This document shows, one piece after another, positions 25,992 to 35,118 of a DNA stretch of 64,000 nt. Where the stretch lies: the NCBI GenBank assembly GCA_963762165.1, contig CAVXJN010000003.1:1240001-1304000 (forward strand). Reading direction: 5' to 3'. The stretch is from CAVXJN01 sp963762165. Lineage in GTDB: Bacteria > Pseudomonadota > Gammaproteobacteria > JASBUN01. A program made the position numbers and the translations under genes. The first letter of the stretch is position 1. Every line of letters starts with the position of its first letter. Below the pieces are notes generated by a model. The model saw only the letters and a list, made by a program, of their open reading frames with translations, did not search any database and was not told the origin of the DNA.

Positions 25992-26888
25992 ATGAACACG
26001 GAAAGCGCTGTGCACAGAAAGGGAATCGTACTGGCCGGTGGTTCGGGAACACGTTTGTATCCGGTAACCCAGGTCGTCAGCAAGCAACTGCTCCCGATCT
26101 ACGACAAGCCGATGATCTATTATCCGCTGAGCACGCTGTTGCTGGCGGGAATCAAGGAAATCCTGTTGATCTCCACCCCACAGGATACGCCACGGTTCGA
26201 GCAACTGTTGGGTGATGGCAGCAAGCTCGGTATTTCGATCCAATATGCAGTACAGGCGCGCCCGGAAGGTCTGGCGCAGGCGTTTTTGATCGGACGGGAG
26301 TTCATCGGAGACGAGTCATGCGCCCTGATATTGGGCGACAATATATTCTACGGGCATGACCTCGCCCGATTGATGTCGAGAGCGCACCATGTCGATGACG
26401 GCGCGACCGTCTTCGCATATCAGGTGAGCGATCCGCAGCGGTATGGCGTCGTTGAATTCGATGCCGAAGGCACGGTGCGTAGCATCGAGGAAAAGCCGCA
26501 GCGGCCGAAATCGCGCTACGCCGTAACCGGGCTCTATTTCTATGACAATAAGGTGATCGAGTACGCGTCCGAACTACAGCCGTCCGCGCGAGGGGAACTG
26601 GAAATCACGGACATCAATCGACGCTATCTCTCGCAAGGCGCATTGTCCGTCGAGCTGATGGGACGGGGCATGGCCTGGTTGGATACGGGAACCCACGAAT
26701 CCCTGCTCGAGGCATCTGCATTCATCGAAACCATTGAGCGCCGCCAGGGATTCAAGATTGCGTGCCTGGAGGAGGTGGCATTGCGTATGGGTCATATCGA
26801 TGCCGAACAGGTGCGTAAGCTCGCCGAGCCACTTCGAAAAAATGGTTACGGAGAGTATCTGTTACGCATTCTGGAGGAGGAATTCTGA
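25992..26888 (+). CDS. rfbA: Glucose-1-phosphate thymidylyltransferase
   Basis: RmlA makes dTDP-glucose and is usually feedback-inhibited by dTDP-rhamnose. The 298-residue product has GIVLAGGSGTRLYPVT, SKQLLPIYDKPMIYYPLS and the late motif GRGMAWLDTGTHESLLEA. The start is the ATG at 25992, with a weak TTGGA before it; a GTG six codons later is an alternative. Confidence 0.96.
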   Translation: MNTESAVHRKGIVLAGGSGTRLYPVTQVVSKQLLPIYDKPMIYYPLSTLLLAGIKEILLISTPQDTPRFEQLLGDGSKLGISIQYAVQARPEGLAQAFLIGREFIGDESCALILGDNIFYGHDLARLMSRAHHVDDGATVFAYQVSDPQRYGVVEFDAEGTVRSIEEKPQRPKSRYAVTGLYFYDNKVIEYASELQPSARGELEITDINRRYLSQGALSVELMGRGMAWLDTGTHESLLEASAFIETIERRQGFKIACLEEVALRMGHIDAEQVRKLAEPLRKNGYGEYLLRILEEEF

Positions 26889-27433
26889 TGCACGCGCGTG
26901 CCACTGCGCTGTCGGAAGTGCTGGTGCTCGAACCGCGCGTATTTGGCGACCAGCGAGGCTATTTCTTCGAAGCCTACAATCGCGCGCGCGCCCGCGAACT
27001 TCTCGATCGCGAACTCGATTTCGTGCAGGACAATCAGTCCCGTTCCCAGCGCGGTGTGCTACGGGGTTTGCATTATCAAATCCAGCAGCCCCAAGCCAAA
27101 TTGGTACGGGTCTTGGCTGGAGAAATCTTCGATGTGGCGGTCGATATCCGCCGTAGCTCGGCCACCTTCGGTCGTTGGGTCGGTGTTCGCTTGTCGGCGG
27201 ATACCCACGAACAGTTGTGGGTGCCGGAGGGATTCGCCCACGGCTTTTACGTGCTCTCGGAAGTTGCTGAAGTGCTGTACAAGACTTCGGACTACTATGC
27301 CCCGGAGCACGAACGCTGCATACGCTGGGACGACCCGGAGTTGGCGATCTCATGGCCGATTGCGGATACCCCGCAGGTATCGGACAAGGACCGTCGAGGT
27401 GCATCGTTGCGGGAGGCGGAGTTGTTCCCGTGA
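26888..27433 (+). CDS. rfbC: dTDP-4-dehydrorhamnose 3,5-epimerase
   Basis: RmlC is a cupin epimerase, the third step of dTDP-rhamnose synthesis. The 181-residue product has FGDQRGYFFEAYN, the catalytic-His segment SQRGVLRGLHYQ, VDIRRSSATFG and PEGFAHGFYVLSE. Its ATG shares one base with the rfbA stop, and its own stop overlaps the rfbD start. Confidence 0.96.
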   Translation: MHARATALSEVLVLEPRVFGDQRGYFFEAYNRARARELLDRELDFVQDNQSRSQRGVLRGLHYQIQQPQAKLVRVLAGEIFDVAVDIRRSSATFGRWVGVRLSADTHEQLWVPEGFAHGFYVLSEVAEVLYKTSDYYAPEHERCIRWDDPELAISWPIADTPQVSDKDRRGASLREAELFP

Positions 27434-28311
27434 CGCGGATTTTGTTGCTCGGCGCCGGGGGCCAGGTCGGCAGCGCCCTCGGCCGCTTATGGTCAGGTAA
27501 ATGTGAACTCCACGCGCCGTCGTCCAAAGAGTTGAACCTGGAGGATGCCGCCGGGCTCAGCGCTATGGTGCGGCGCTTGCGCCCGCAGCTGATCGTGAAT
27601 GCCGCGGCCTATACCGCCGTTGATCGCGCCGAACAGGACGCGGAGCGCGCCATGGCAGTGAACGCGCGTGCTCCGGAACTGCTGGCACGGGAGGCATGCG
27701 CACTGGATGCCGCTTTGATCCACTATTCGACGGATTATGTATTCGACGGCACCAAATCGAGCCCCTATACGGAAAGCGATCCGCCATCGCCGCTTAGTGT
27801 TTACGGCCGCAGCAAGCTCGCCGGCGACGAAGCCATCCAGGCACAAGGCGGAGCGTATCTGATTTTTCGAACCAGTTGGGTGTACTCGCTTCATGGAGCG
27901 AACTTCCTGTTGACCATGCGCCGCTTGCTGCGCGAACGGGGGGAACTTAAAGTGGTCGACGACCAGGTGGGTGCGCCCACTTGGTCGGAAGACATCGCCG
28001 CCGCTACTGTCGAAATTGTGGGCCAGGGCGGCGCGGATCCGGTCGAGTACCTTAAGCGCCAGCGAGGCTTGTGCAATCTGAGTTGCGCTGGCCGGACTTC
28101 GTGGTTCGGTTTTGCGTCGGCAATTCGCGATCATATGGTAAGGTCGGAGCCAGGTTTGGCGCGGCTCATCGCGATACCGTCCGAGCAATACCCGACGCCG
28201 GCGCGCCGGCCGGCCAATTCGGTATTGGATGGCGAGCTATTGAGATCACGTTTTGGAATTGCGCTCTCCGATTGGCGCGAAACGTTGGATCGCGCCTGGC
28301 GCAGTGCATAG
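27430..28311 (+). CDS. rfbD: dTDP-4-dehydrorhamnose reductase
   Basis: RmlD completes dTDP-L-rhamnose by NAD(P)H-dependent reduction. The GTG at 27430 overlaps the rfbC stop and gives 293 residues. It has the cofactor motif LLGAGGQVGSALG, the STDYVFDG segment and the catalytic YGRSKLAGDE. Confidence 0.95.
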   Translation: MTRILLLGAGGQVGSALGRLWSGKCELHAPSSKELNLEDAAGLSAMVRRLRPQLIVNAAAYTAVDRAEQDAERAMAVNARAPELLAREACALDAALIHYSTDYVFDGTKSSPYTESDPPSPLSVYGRSKLAGDEAIQAQGGAYLIFRTSWVYSLHGANFLLTMRRLLRERGELKVVDDQVGAPTWSEDIAAATVEIVGQGGADPVEYLKRQRGLCNLSCAGRTSWFGFASAIRDHMVRSEPGLARLIAIPSEQYPTPARRPANSVLDGELLRSRFGIALSDWRETLDRAWRSA

Positions 28312-28362
28312 CCTCTATGGCGGGCGGGATCTGTCGCAGCGATTGACGTTAGGAGTCCGGCA

Positions 28363-28971
28363 GTGGAAAAAAGTACCAATGTGGTTTGGCACAATGCGAC
28401 CGTGACCCGCGACCGACGGGAGTCACTCAACGGCCACAAGTCAGTGGCGCTCTGGTTCACCGGACTTTCCGGAGCGGGGAAATCCACTATCGCCCACGCG
28501 GTAGAGGAACGACTGCACGGCCTGGGTTGCCGAACGTTCGTGTTCGACGGTGACAATGTGCGTCACGGACTGTGTTCGGACCTGGGTTTTTCGGACGAGG
28601 ACCGGTCCGAGAACCTGCGCCGAATCGGCGAAATGGTGAAATTGTTCACCGAGGCCGGCGTGATCGCATTGACGGCCTTCATCTCGCCGTTCGTCAAGGA
28701 CCGCGAGCGGGTCCGCAACCTGTTGCCGCACGGGGATTTCCTCGAGATCTATTGCCGCTGTTCACTGACCGTATGTGAAGATCGCGACGTGAAAGGGCTG
28801 TACAAGCGTGCCCGAGCTGGGGAAATCAAGGAATTCACCGGAATTTCATCGCCCTATGAAGAACCCCTGAATCCGGAGCTGGCGCTCGACACCGATCAGC
28901 AGACCGTTGAGCAGTGCGTCGATCAGGTGCTGGACGTACTGCGCGAGCGCGGCGTGCTGCCCGCGGCCTGA
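28363..28971 (+). CDS. cysC: Adenylylsulfate (APS) kinase
   Basis: CysC phosphorylates APS to PAPS, the donor for sulfate reduction or sulfotransferases. The 202-residue product has the P-loop GLSGAGKST, FDGDNVRHGL, the LGFSDEDRSENLRRIGE segment and KEFTGISSPYEEP. The start is GTG at 28363. It is free-standing, not fused to CysN, and lies after rfbD rather than in a cys operon. Together with the nucleotide-sugar genes this suggests PAPS for a sulfated glycan, but that is inference. Confidence 0.93.
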   Translation: MEKSTNVVWHNATVTRDRRESLNGHKSVALWFTGLSGAGKSTIAHAVEERLHGLGCRTFVFDGDNVRHGLCSDLGFSDEDRSENLRRIGEMVKLFTEAGVIALTAFISPFVKDRERVRNLLPHGDFLEIYCRCSLTVCEDRDVKGLYKRARAGEIKEFTGISSPYEEPLNPELALDTDQQTVEQCVDQVLDVLRERGVLPAA

Positions 28972-29067
28972 TCAGGTCACGGCGAGCCCTGTTCCGGCCT
29001 CCGCAATTCTGGCAATTCTTCAATCTTTGTAGTATGTTGCGCGGTCCCTATCGCAGATTACGCAGCC

Positions 29068-30417
29068 ATGCCGGGCAAGCTTTACATCAAGACTCACGGT
29101 TGTCAGATGAACGAGTACGATTCGGCGAAAATGGCCGACGTGCTGCGGGCCTCCCACGGTCTTGAACTGGCGTCAAGTGCCGAGCAGGCCGACGTCCTGC
29201 TGCTCAACACCTGCTCCATTCGCGAGAAGGCCCAGGAAAAGGTGTTCTCGCAATTGGGCATGTGGCGCGAACTCAAAGAGCAGCACCCGCATCTGGTGAT
29301 CGGCGTGGGAGGTTGCGTAGCCAGTCAAGAGGGCGAAGCCTTGCGTCAGCGTGCGCCCTACGTTGACTTGGTGTTCGGTCCGCAGACCTTGCACCGCCTG
29401 CCGCAAATGCTGGATGAGGCGCGGTCTCGCAAACACTCGGTCATCGACATCAGCTTCCCGGAAATCGAAAAATTCGATTGTCTGCCGCAGCCCCGGGCGG
29501 ATGGCCCTACCGCATTCGTGTCGGTCATGGAGGGCTGCAGCAAATATTGTTCGTTCTGTGTCGTGCCCTATACCCGCGGCGAGGAAGTCAGCAGGCCGTT
29601 CGACGACGTGTTGGTCGAGGTTTCGCAGCTGGCCGCCCAGGGGGTTCGCGAAGTGACGCTGCTCGGGCAGAACGTCAACGCTTATCGTGGTCCCATGGAC
29701 GATGGTGAGATCGCCGACTTCGCACTGTTGATCACCTATGTCGCTGCGATCGACGGCATCGATCGCATTCGTTACACCACCTCCCACCCGGTGGAATTCA
29801 GCGACAGTCTGATCGAGGTGTACGCCGAAGTGCCGGAGTTGGTAAGTCATCTGCATTTACCGGTGCAGAGTGGTTCCGATCGGATTCTCGCGCTCATGAA
29901 ACGCGGCCATACCACGGAGGAGTACCAAAACAAAATCCGTCGGCTGCGGGCGTTGCGTCCGGACTTGAGCCTGTCATCCGACTTTATCGTCGGATTTCCA
30001 GGGGAGACGGAGCAGGATTTCGAAGCGACCATGGCGTTGATCGAGGAAGTAGGCTTCGATCACTCCTTCAGTTTCGTGTTCAGCGCGCGACCTGGGACTC
30101 CAGCCGCAGCGCTGCCCGACGACGTGCCGCTGGAGCTCAAAAAGGAGCGTCTTGCCAGGCTGCAATCCCGGATCGGCGCCATGGCGGCTGGGATCAGCCG
30201 ATCCATGGTAGGGTCGGTACAATCGGTGCTGGTGGATCGCCCTTCGCGCAAGGACCCTGCCCGCATGTCGGGAAGGACTATCAACAATCGGGTGGTCAAT
30301 TTTGCCGGCGACGCTTCCATGTTGGGGACATTTGTCGACGTGCGCATCACCGAAGCGCTGCCCAATTCCTTGCGCGGCGAAGCGGTACGTGCCGCGGTAT
30401 CGGTGGCTGGCGCTTGA
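29068..30417 (+). CDS. miaB: tRNA-2-methylthio-N6-dimethylallyladenosine synthase
   Basis: MiaB is a radical-SAM methylthiotransferase that modifies A37 of tRNAs reading UNN codons. The 449-residue product has the N-terminal cluster cysteines (THGCQMNEYDS, NTCSIREKA, GVGGCVAS), the radical-SAM motif GCSKYCSFCVVPYTRG and a C-terminal TRAM domain. It heads the conserved miaB-ybeZ-ybeY-corC-lnt order. Confidence 0.97.
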   Translation: MPGKLYIKTHGCQMNEYDSAKMADVLRASHGLELASSAEQADVLLLNTCSIREKAQEKVFSQLGMWRELKEQHPHLVIGVGGCVASQEGEALRQRAPYVDLVFGPQTLHRLPQMLDEARSRKHSVIDISFPEIEKFDCLPQPRADGPTAFVSVMEGCSKYCSFCVVPYTRGEEVSRPFDDVLVEVSQLAAQGVREVTLLGQNVNAYRGPMDDGEIADFALLITYVAAIDGIDRIRYTTSHPVEFSDSLIEVYAEVPELVSHLHLPVQSGSDRILALMKRGHTTEEYQNKIRRLRALRPDLSLSSDFIVGFPGETEQDFEATMALIEEVGFDHSFSFVFSARPGTPAAALPDDVPLELKKERLARLQSRIGAMAAGISRSMVGSVQSVLVDRPSRKDPARMSGRTINNRVVNFAGDASMLGTFVDVRITEALPNSLRGEAVRAAVSVAGA

Positions 30418-30523
30418 AAGCGCGCCTTCAGGCACCCATACTCGGCTTATGGATCCCGCTGCCGCGTCGTAACGAATTGACAATCAAAGACTTGTCTTCA
30501 CATTTCTGCGATCCACCGCCATC

Positions 30524-31501
30524 TTGAGCGACCATCCCCAGACCCTGGATCTGACCCTCGAGCCCGCTGACAATGCCCGGCTGGCGAATCTGTGTGGCCT
30601 CTACGACGAGCATTTGCGCCAACTGGAGCGCCGGCTCGGGGTGGAGATCAACAACCGCGCCAACCATTTCCAGGTGATCGGCGACAGCGATGCCGCCCGC
30701 GCCGCCGGCGAGGTTTTGAAGAAGCTTTACCAGGCAGCCGATTCCGAGCAACTGTCACCGCAGCGTGTACACCTTCATCTCCAGGAGGCGGGCGTCGAAA
30801 GTCTGCTGCTTGGCACTGAGGACGAGCAGGAAGTCACGATTCAAACGCGCAAGGCTTCGATCCGTGGCCGCGGGCCGAACCAGAAGCGTTATCTGAACAA
30901 TATGCTCACCCACGACATCAATTTCGGCGTCGGGCCCGCCGGTACCGGCAAGACTTATCTTGCGGTCGCCTGTGCCGTGCAGGCGCTGGAGGAAGAACGT
31001 GTCCAACGCTTGTTGCTGGTGCGGCCTGCTGTCGAAGCCGGTGAACGGCTCGGTTTTTTGCCCGGTGACATGGCGCAGAAGATCGACCCATACTTGCGGC
31101 CGCTGTACGACGCACTGTACGAAATGATGGGATTCGAGCGGGTCGCGAAATTGATCGAACGCAATATCATCGAAGTCGCGCCTCTGGCATTCATGCGCGG
31201 GCGCACTCTGAACGATGCTTTCATCATTCTCGACGAGGGCCAGAATACGACCGTCGAGCAGATGAAAATGTTCCTGACGCGGATCGGATTCGGCTCCACC
31301 GCTGTGATTACCGGCGACGTGACGCAGATCGATTTGCCGAGCAACCGGCAATCCGGGTTGCGCCACGTCATCGACGTACTGAAGGACGTGGAAGGTATTT
31401 CGTTCAATTTCTTCAATGCCCGGGACGTGGTGCGCCATCCGTTGGTACAGCGCATCGTATCGGCGTACGATCGCTACGACCAGGATCGCGGGGGCGATTG
31501 A
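30524..31501 (+). CDS. ybeZ: PhoH-like protein YbeZ
   Basis: YbeZ is a PhoH-family NTPase that works with YbeY in rRNA maturation and ribosome quality control. The 325-residue product has Walker A GPAGTGKTYLA, LVRPAVEAGERLGFLPGD and the Walker B-like AFIILDEGQNTT. The only plausible start is a TTG at 30524 (MSDHPQTLDL) without a clear Shine-Dalgarno site, so the N-terminus is uncertain. The next gene follows without a gap. Confidence 0.93.
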   Translation: MSDHPQTLDLTLEPADNARLANLCGLYDEHLRQLERRLGVEINNRANHFQVIGDSDAARAAGEVLKKLYQAADSEQLSPQRVHLHLQEAGVESLLLGTEDEQEVTIQTRKASIRGRGPNQKRYLNNMLTHDINFGVGPAGTGKTYLAVACAVQALEEERVQRLLLVRPAVEAGERLGFLPGDMAQKIDPYLRPLYDALYEMMGFERVAKLIERNIIEVAPLAFMRGRTLNDAFIILDEGQNTTVEQMKMFLTRIGFGSTAVITGDVTQIDLPSNRQSGLRHVIDVLKDVEGISFNFFNARDVVRHPLVQRIVSAYDRYDQDRGGD

Positions 31502-32028
31502 GTGGGCGGCAAGCAGCAGGGGAGTTCGATCGTAGTGCACGTGCAGTACGCTACCCAGCGCACCGGCGTGCCCAATGTTGCCGAATTCCGGCGCTGTGTC
31601 GTTGCCGCGCTGTGCGGCCGCGTCGACGGCGGCGAGGTCCTGGTGCGGGTCGTCGATGACGCCGAGAGCGCGGAGCTCAATCGTCAATTATCGAGGCAAA
31701 ACCGGGCCGACCAACGTGTTGTCGTTTCCGTTTGAACCGCCGGCCGGAATTCCCTCGGCCGTTGCTCGGCGATTTGATCATCTGCGCGCCGGTGGTGCGC
31801 CGCGAAGCGCGCGAACAGCAAAAAGCCGCCCGCGCCCATTGGGCGCACATGGTCGTGCACGGGTGCTTGCACCTGTTGGGCTATGATCACCAGAGCGACC
31901 GTGATGCCGCACGTATGGAAACCGCCGAAATCGAAGCCCTGCGGGAACTGGGGTTCGAAAACCCCTATCTCGTCGCGCAGCAGGCCGCCGACCACTCGAT
32001 CCCCTCGCAACCCGGTCGACAGTCATGA
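31502..32028 (+). CDS. ybeY: Endoribonuclease YbeY, two frameshifts in this sequence
   Basis: YbeY is a zinc endoribonuclease for 16S rRNA 3' maturation. A GTG start at 31502 abuts the ybeZ stop. The frame runs VRVVDDAESAELNRQ, must shift at about 31688 to read NYRGKTGPTNVLSFPFEPP, and again at about 31755 to read RPLLGDLIICA. The zinc motif HMVVHGCLHLLGYDH is then intact. Both are single extra bases. Removing them gives 525 nt, 174 aa. Since ybeY is important and its motifs are preserved, sequence error is more likely than inactivation. Confidence 0.88.
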
Positions 32029-32903
32029 GCGATGATCGACCTAGTGGCAGCGCGACCGCAGGCAGATCCTGGCTCGAACGGCTCACCCATGCATTCCTGG
32101 GTGAGCCCCGCGACCGCGAGCAGTTGTTGGAAGTACTGCGCGACGCGCAGAAGCGCGAGCTGCTCGACTCAGAAGCGCTGACCATGATCGAGGGCGTACT
32201 GCAGGTTTCGGAAATGCAGGTCCGGGACGTGATGATTCCACGTTCGCAAATGGTTGTTCTCGAGCGCGATGCGCCGGTGGAAGACATTCTTTCGGTGATC
32301 GTTCGTTCCGGGCATTCTAGGTTTCCGGTGATCGGCGACAGCCGCGACGAAGTGGTCGGAATTCTGTTGGCAAAGGATATGTTGTGGTTCTACATGGAAG
32401 GTGAACGCGACAGTTTCAATATCCGCGAATTGCTGCGGCCGGCTTCGTTCATTCCCGAAAGCAAGCGTTTGAACGTGCTGTTGCGGGAATTTCGCGCATC
32501 CCGCAACCACTTGGCGATCGTGGTGGACGAGTTCGGCGGCGTGGCCGGGATGGTCACCATCGAGGACGTGATCGAGCAGATCGTCGGTGAAATCGAAGAC
32601 GAACATGACGTCGAAGAAGGCACCTTCATCTTGGAGCATGATCCCGCGCACTTCACAGTCAAGGCGTTGACGCCCATCGAAGATATCAACGAGCACTTCG
32701 GCACCAGCTTCAGTGACGAGGAGTTCGATACCATCGGCGGCCTGATCCTGGGCAAGTTGGGCCACATGCCCAAACGCGGCGAAACGCTGCGCGAGGGACC
32801 GCTGAACTTCAAGGTCCTACGGGCGGACAATCGGCGCATTCATTTGCTGCGGGTCACAGTGGAAGCGCAAAGCAACGATCAAGTGCATGAGACGGAGCGC
32901 TGA
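32025..32903 (+). CDS. corC: CorC/HlyC-type CBS domain protein
   Basis: CorC is a soluble protein with a CBS pair (about residues 65-190, including RDVMIPRSQM and NHLAIVVDEFGGVAGMVTIE) and a C-terminal CorC_HlyC domain (EEFDTIGGLILGKLGHMPKRGE). It is linked to magnesium/cobalt efflux. The 292-residue frame is intact and its ATGA start overlaps the ybeY stop. An mgtE Mg channel gene is present elsewhere in the window. Confidence 0.94.
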   Translation: MSDDRPSGSATAGRSWLERLTHAFLGEPRDREQLLEVLRDAQKRELLDSEALTMIEGVLQVSEMQVRDVMIPRSQMVVLERDAPVEDILSVIVRSGHSRFPVIGDSRDEVVGILLAKDMLWFYMEGERDSFNIRELLRPASFIPESKRLNVLLREFRASRNHLAIVVDEFGGVAGMVTIEDVIEQIVGEIEDEHDVEEGTFILEHDPAHFTVKALTPIEDINEHFGTSFSDEEFDTIGGLILGKLGHMPKRGETLREGPLNFKVLRADNRRIHLLRVTVEAQSNDQVHETER

Positions 32904-32940
32904 AGCGCGGTTACGCAATCGTATTCTCCACATTGTCGTC

Positions 32941-34451
32941 GTGAGTCATTTCCAGCGTTCCCTGTCATACCTCCATCCGCGGGTGGCCGACGCGCTGGCG
33001 CTGCTGGCCGGGGCATCCCTGGTGCTGGCGTTCGCGCCTTTTTCCCAAGCCTGGATCGCGCCGTTTGCGCTTGCAGTGTTGTTCGGCTTTGGCTGCATGC
33101 GAGTCCGTCGCGCGCCGCCTGGCGCGGTTGGTTGTTCGGCGCCGGATTGTTCGGCGGCGGCGTTTATTGGGTCTATTTCAGCATGCACATATACGGGCAG
33201 CTGCCGCCGATCCTCGCCGGGCTGTTCACCGTCATCATGGCGCTGTTACTGGCGTTGGCCACGGCGCTCGCGGGCTGGCTGGCCGTGCGCTTGAGCGCCG
33301 ACCAGCGCACGGCGCGGCTGCTGCTGGTGTTCCCGGCGGTTTGGGTGCTGCTCGAATGGCTGCGCAGTTGGTTCCTGACCGGCTTTCCTTGGCTCTATGT
33401 CGGCTACACGCAAGTAGAGTTCCCTCTGAGTCGATTGGCGCCGGTGCTGGGTATTTACGGTGTGAGCTGGACGCTGGCGTTGACTGCGGGATTGCTGGTG
33501 CTGGTGCTGACGGCGCCGCGCAGGTCGAAAATCGGTGCCGCCGTGGCATTGGTGGGTTTGTGGGTGGTTGCCTGGGGACTCGGATTCGTGCAATGGACGG
33601 TGCCGGCAGGTAGCCCCTTGAAGGTCAGTCTGCTGCAACCGAATGTGGCGCAAATGCGCAAGTGGGATCCCGCTTACCGGCGCCAGATCCTGTTGCAGTA
33701 TGTCCAAATGACACGCGCCAACTGGGACAGCGATCTGGTCGTCTGGCCTGAAACCGCCATTCCCGTGTTCTACGACCAAGTGCGAACGGGCTATCTCGAA
33801 ACGATCGCAGCCGAGGCCCAACGGCACCATACCGCCATTCTCATGGGGCTTCCGGTACGCGAAGGAGACGATGTCTACTACAACAGCGTGCTCAGCCTCG
33901 GTTCAGGGGCGTTCTATCACAAACGTCACTTGGTGCCCTTCGGCGAGTACATCCCGTTGCGCAGCATTCTGGGCTCGCTGCTGGATATTCTGCAGGTGCC
34001 CATGTCGAACTTCAGCAGCGGCGCCGATGTACAGGCGCCGCTGCCGGCGGCGGGCTATCGCGCCGGCATTTCCATCTGCTACGAAATCGCGTTTCCCGGG
34101 GAAGTAAGAAGCTTTTTGCCGCAAGCGGCATGGCTGGTGAACGTCAGCAACAATACCTGGTTCGGCGATTCCAGTGCGCCCCACCAAGTGTTGCAAATGG
34201 CGCAGATGCGCGCCTTGGAGAGCGGGCGTTATGTATTGAGCGCTACCAACGACGGGATGACGGCGATCATCGACGAGCGCGGGCGGGTGCTGGCGCAATC
34301 GCCTCAATTTCAGGCCGCTGTACTCAAAGGTAGTTTGCAACCCCGGCGCGGTGCGACGCCTTATGTCCGCTTTGGCGACTGGCCGGTATTGCTGGTGAGC
34401 CTGTTTGCCTGGCTTGCCGGTTGGTGGGTCGTGGGCCGCTACCGGCGATGA
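32941..34451 (+). CDS. lnt: Apolipoprotein N-acyltransferase, one frameshift in this sequence
   Basis: Lnt adds the third acyl chain to lipoproteins in the inner membrane. The GTG at 32941 starts MSHFQRSLSYLHPRV; the frame leads through LALLAGASLVLAFAPFSQAW. A single missing base near 33088 switches to the frame reading SPSRAAWRGWLFGAG and on to the end. The catalytic set is present: E in VVWPETAIPVF, K in FYHKRHLVPFGEYIP, C in GISICYEIAFPGE. Restoring the base gives 1512 nt, 503 aa, close to the 512 of E. coli. lnt is essential in most gammaproteobacteria, so an error is likely. Confidence 0.92.
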
Positions 34452-34458
34452 TCAAACG

Positions 34459-34974
34459 CTAACGGCTTTTGCGTTCGAAAGTCGTGCCGTGGCAACGGGG
34501 GCACGGCGGAATGTGACCGGGAGTGCGAAAATGCAGTTCTTCGCCGCAGCCTGTACAGCGTAGTGTGCCCAGGCCGGTCACTTCGCCGGTTCGATATTCA
34601 CTCGCCTGAATGGTTTCCTCCTGGAATTTCAACATGTCGAGCTGAGTGCGATCGGCGGCTTTGGCGATCAGGTCGAGCAGCGCGTGCTCGATAAGCTCCA
34701 GGTCCATATGCAGCCAGTCGCCGAGCTCGTGTCCGGTGCGCGACAGATAGTCTCCAGCGTCATGAAGGTCGCGCCGAACCCATGCGGCCACCCGGTCGGC
34801 TTCATCGCGGCTCAGTTCACCCAATTCCACTGCCGTTTCGCGCGCACCGGCGAGGGCCTTTTGCAGGCTGTCGACGCCATTGCCGGCCCGCTCCAACGAG
34901 TTTTGCACCCGGGTCACCATCGTGTCGTAAGCGCTTTCAAGGCGCTGGCGGGCGGTTTTGTCTTGCGGTTCCAT
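34459..34974 (-). CDS. ybeL: Zinc-ribbon protein, YbeL/DUF1451 family
   Basis: This 171-residue protein of unknown function has a helical N-terminal ~130 residues and a C-terminal zinc ribbon (LRCTGCGEELHF ... PPCPRCHGTTFE). In E. coli ybeL also sits beside leuS, supporting the assignment. It is convergent with lnt (7-bp gap) and divergent from leuS. Confidence 0.88.
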   Translation of the reverse strand: MEPQDKTARQRLESAYDTMVTRVQNSLERAGNGVDSLQKALAGARETAVELGELSRDEADRVAAWVRRDLHDAGDYLSRTGHELGDWLHMDLELIEHALLDLIAKAADRTQLDMLKFQEETIQASEYRTGEVTGLGTLRCTGCGEELHFRTPGHIPPCPRCHGTTFERKSR

Positions 34975-35118
34975 GGGCTTCGCTTCGGCAACTGGTTCAG
35001 GTTCTAGTGTGGATCAAAACCCCCGCGCTGTCATCCGTGGCTTCGCTGTTCAAATTCGCGACCCTACGGTATCCTGTGCCGGTCCATTTCCCGACCTGCA
35101 AACCGATTTGACCCAGCG

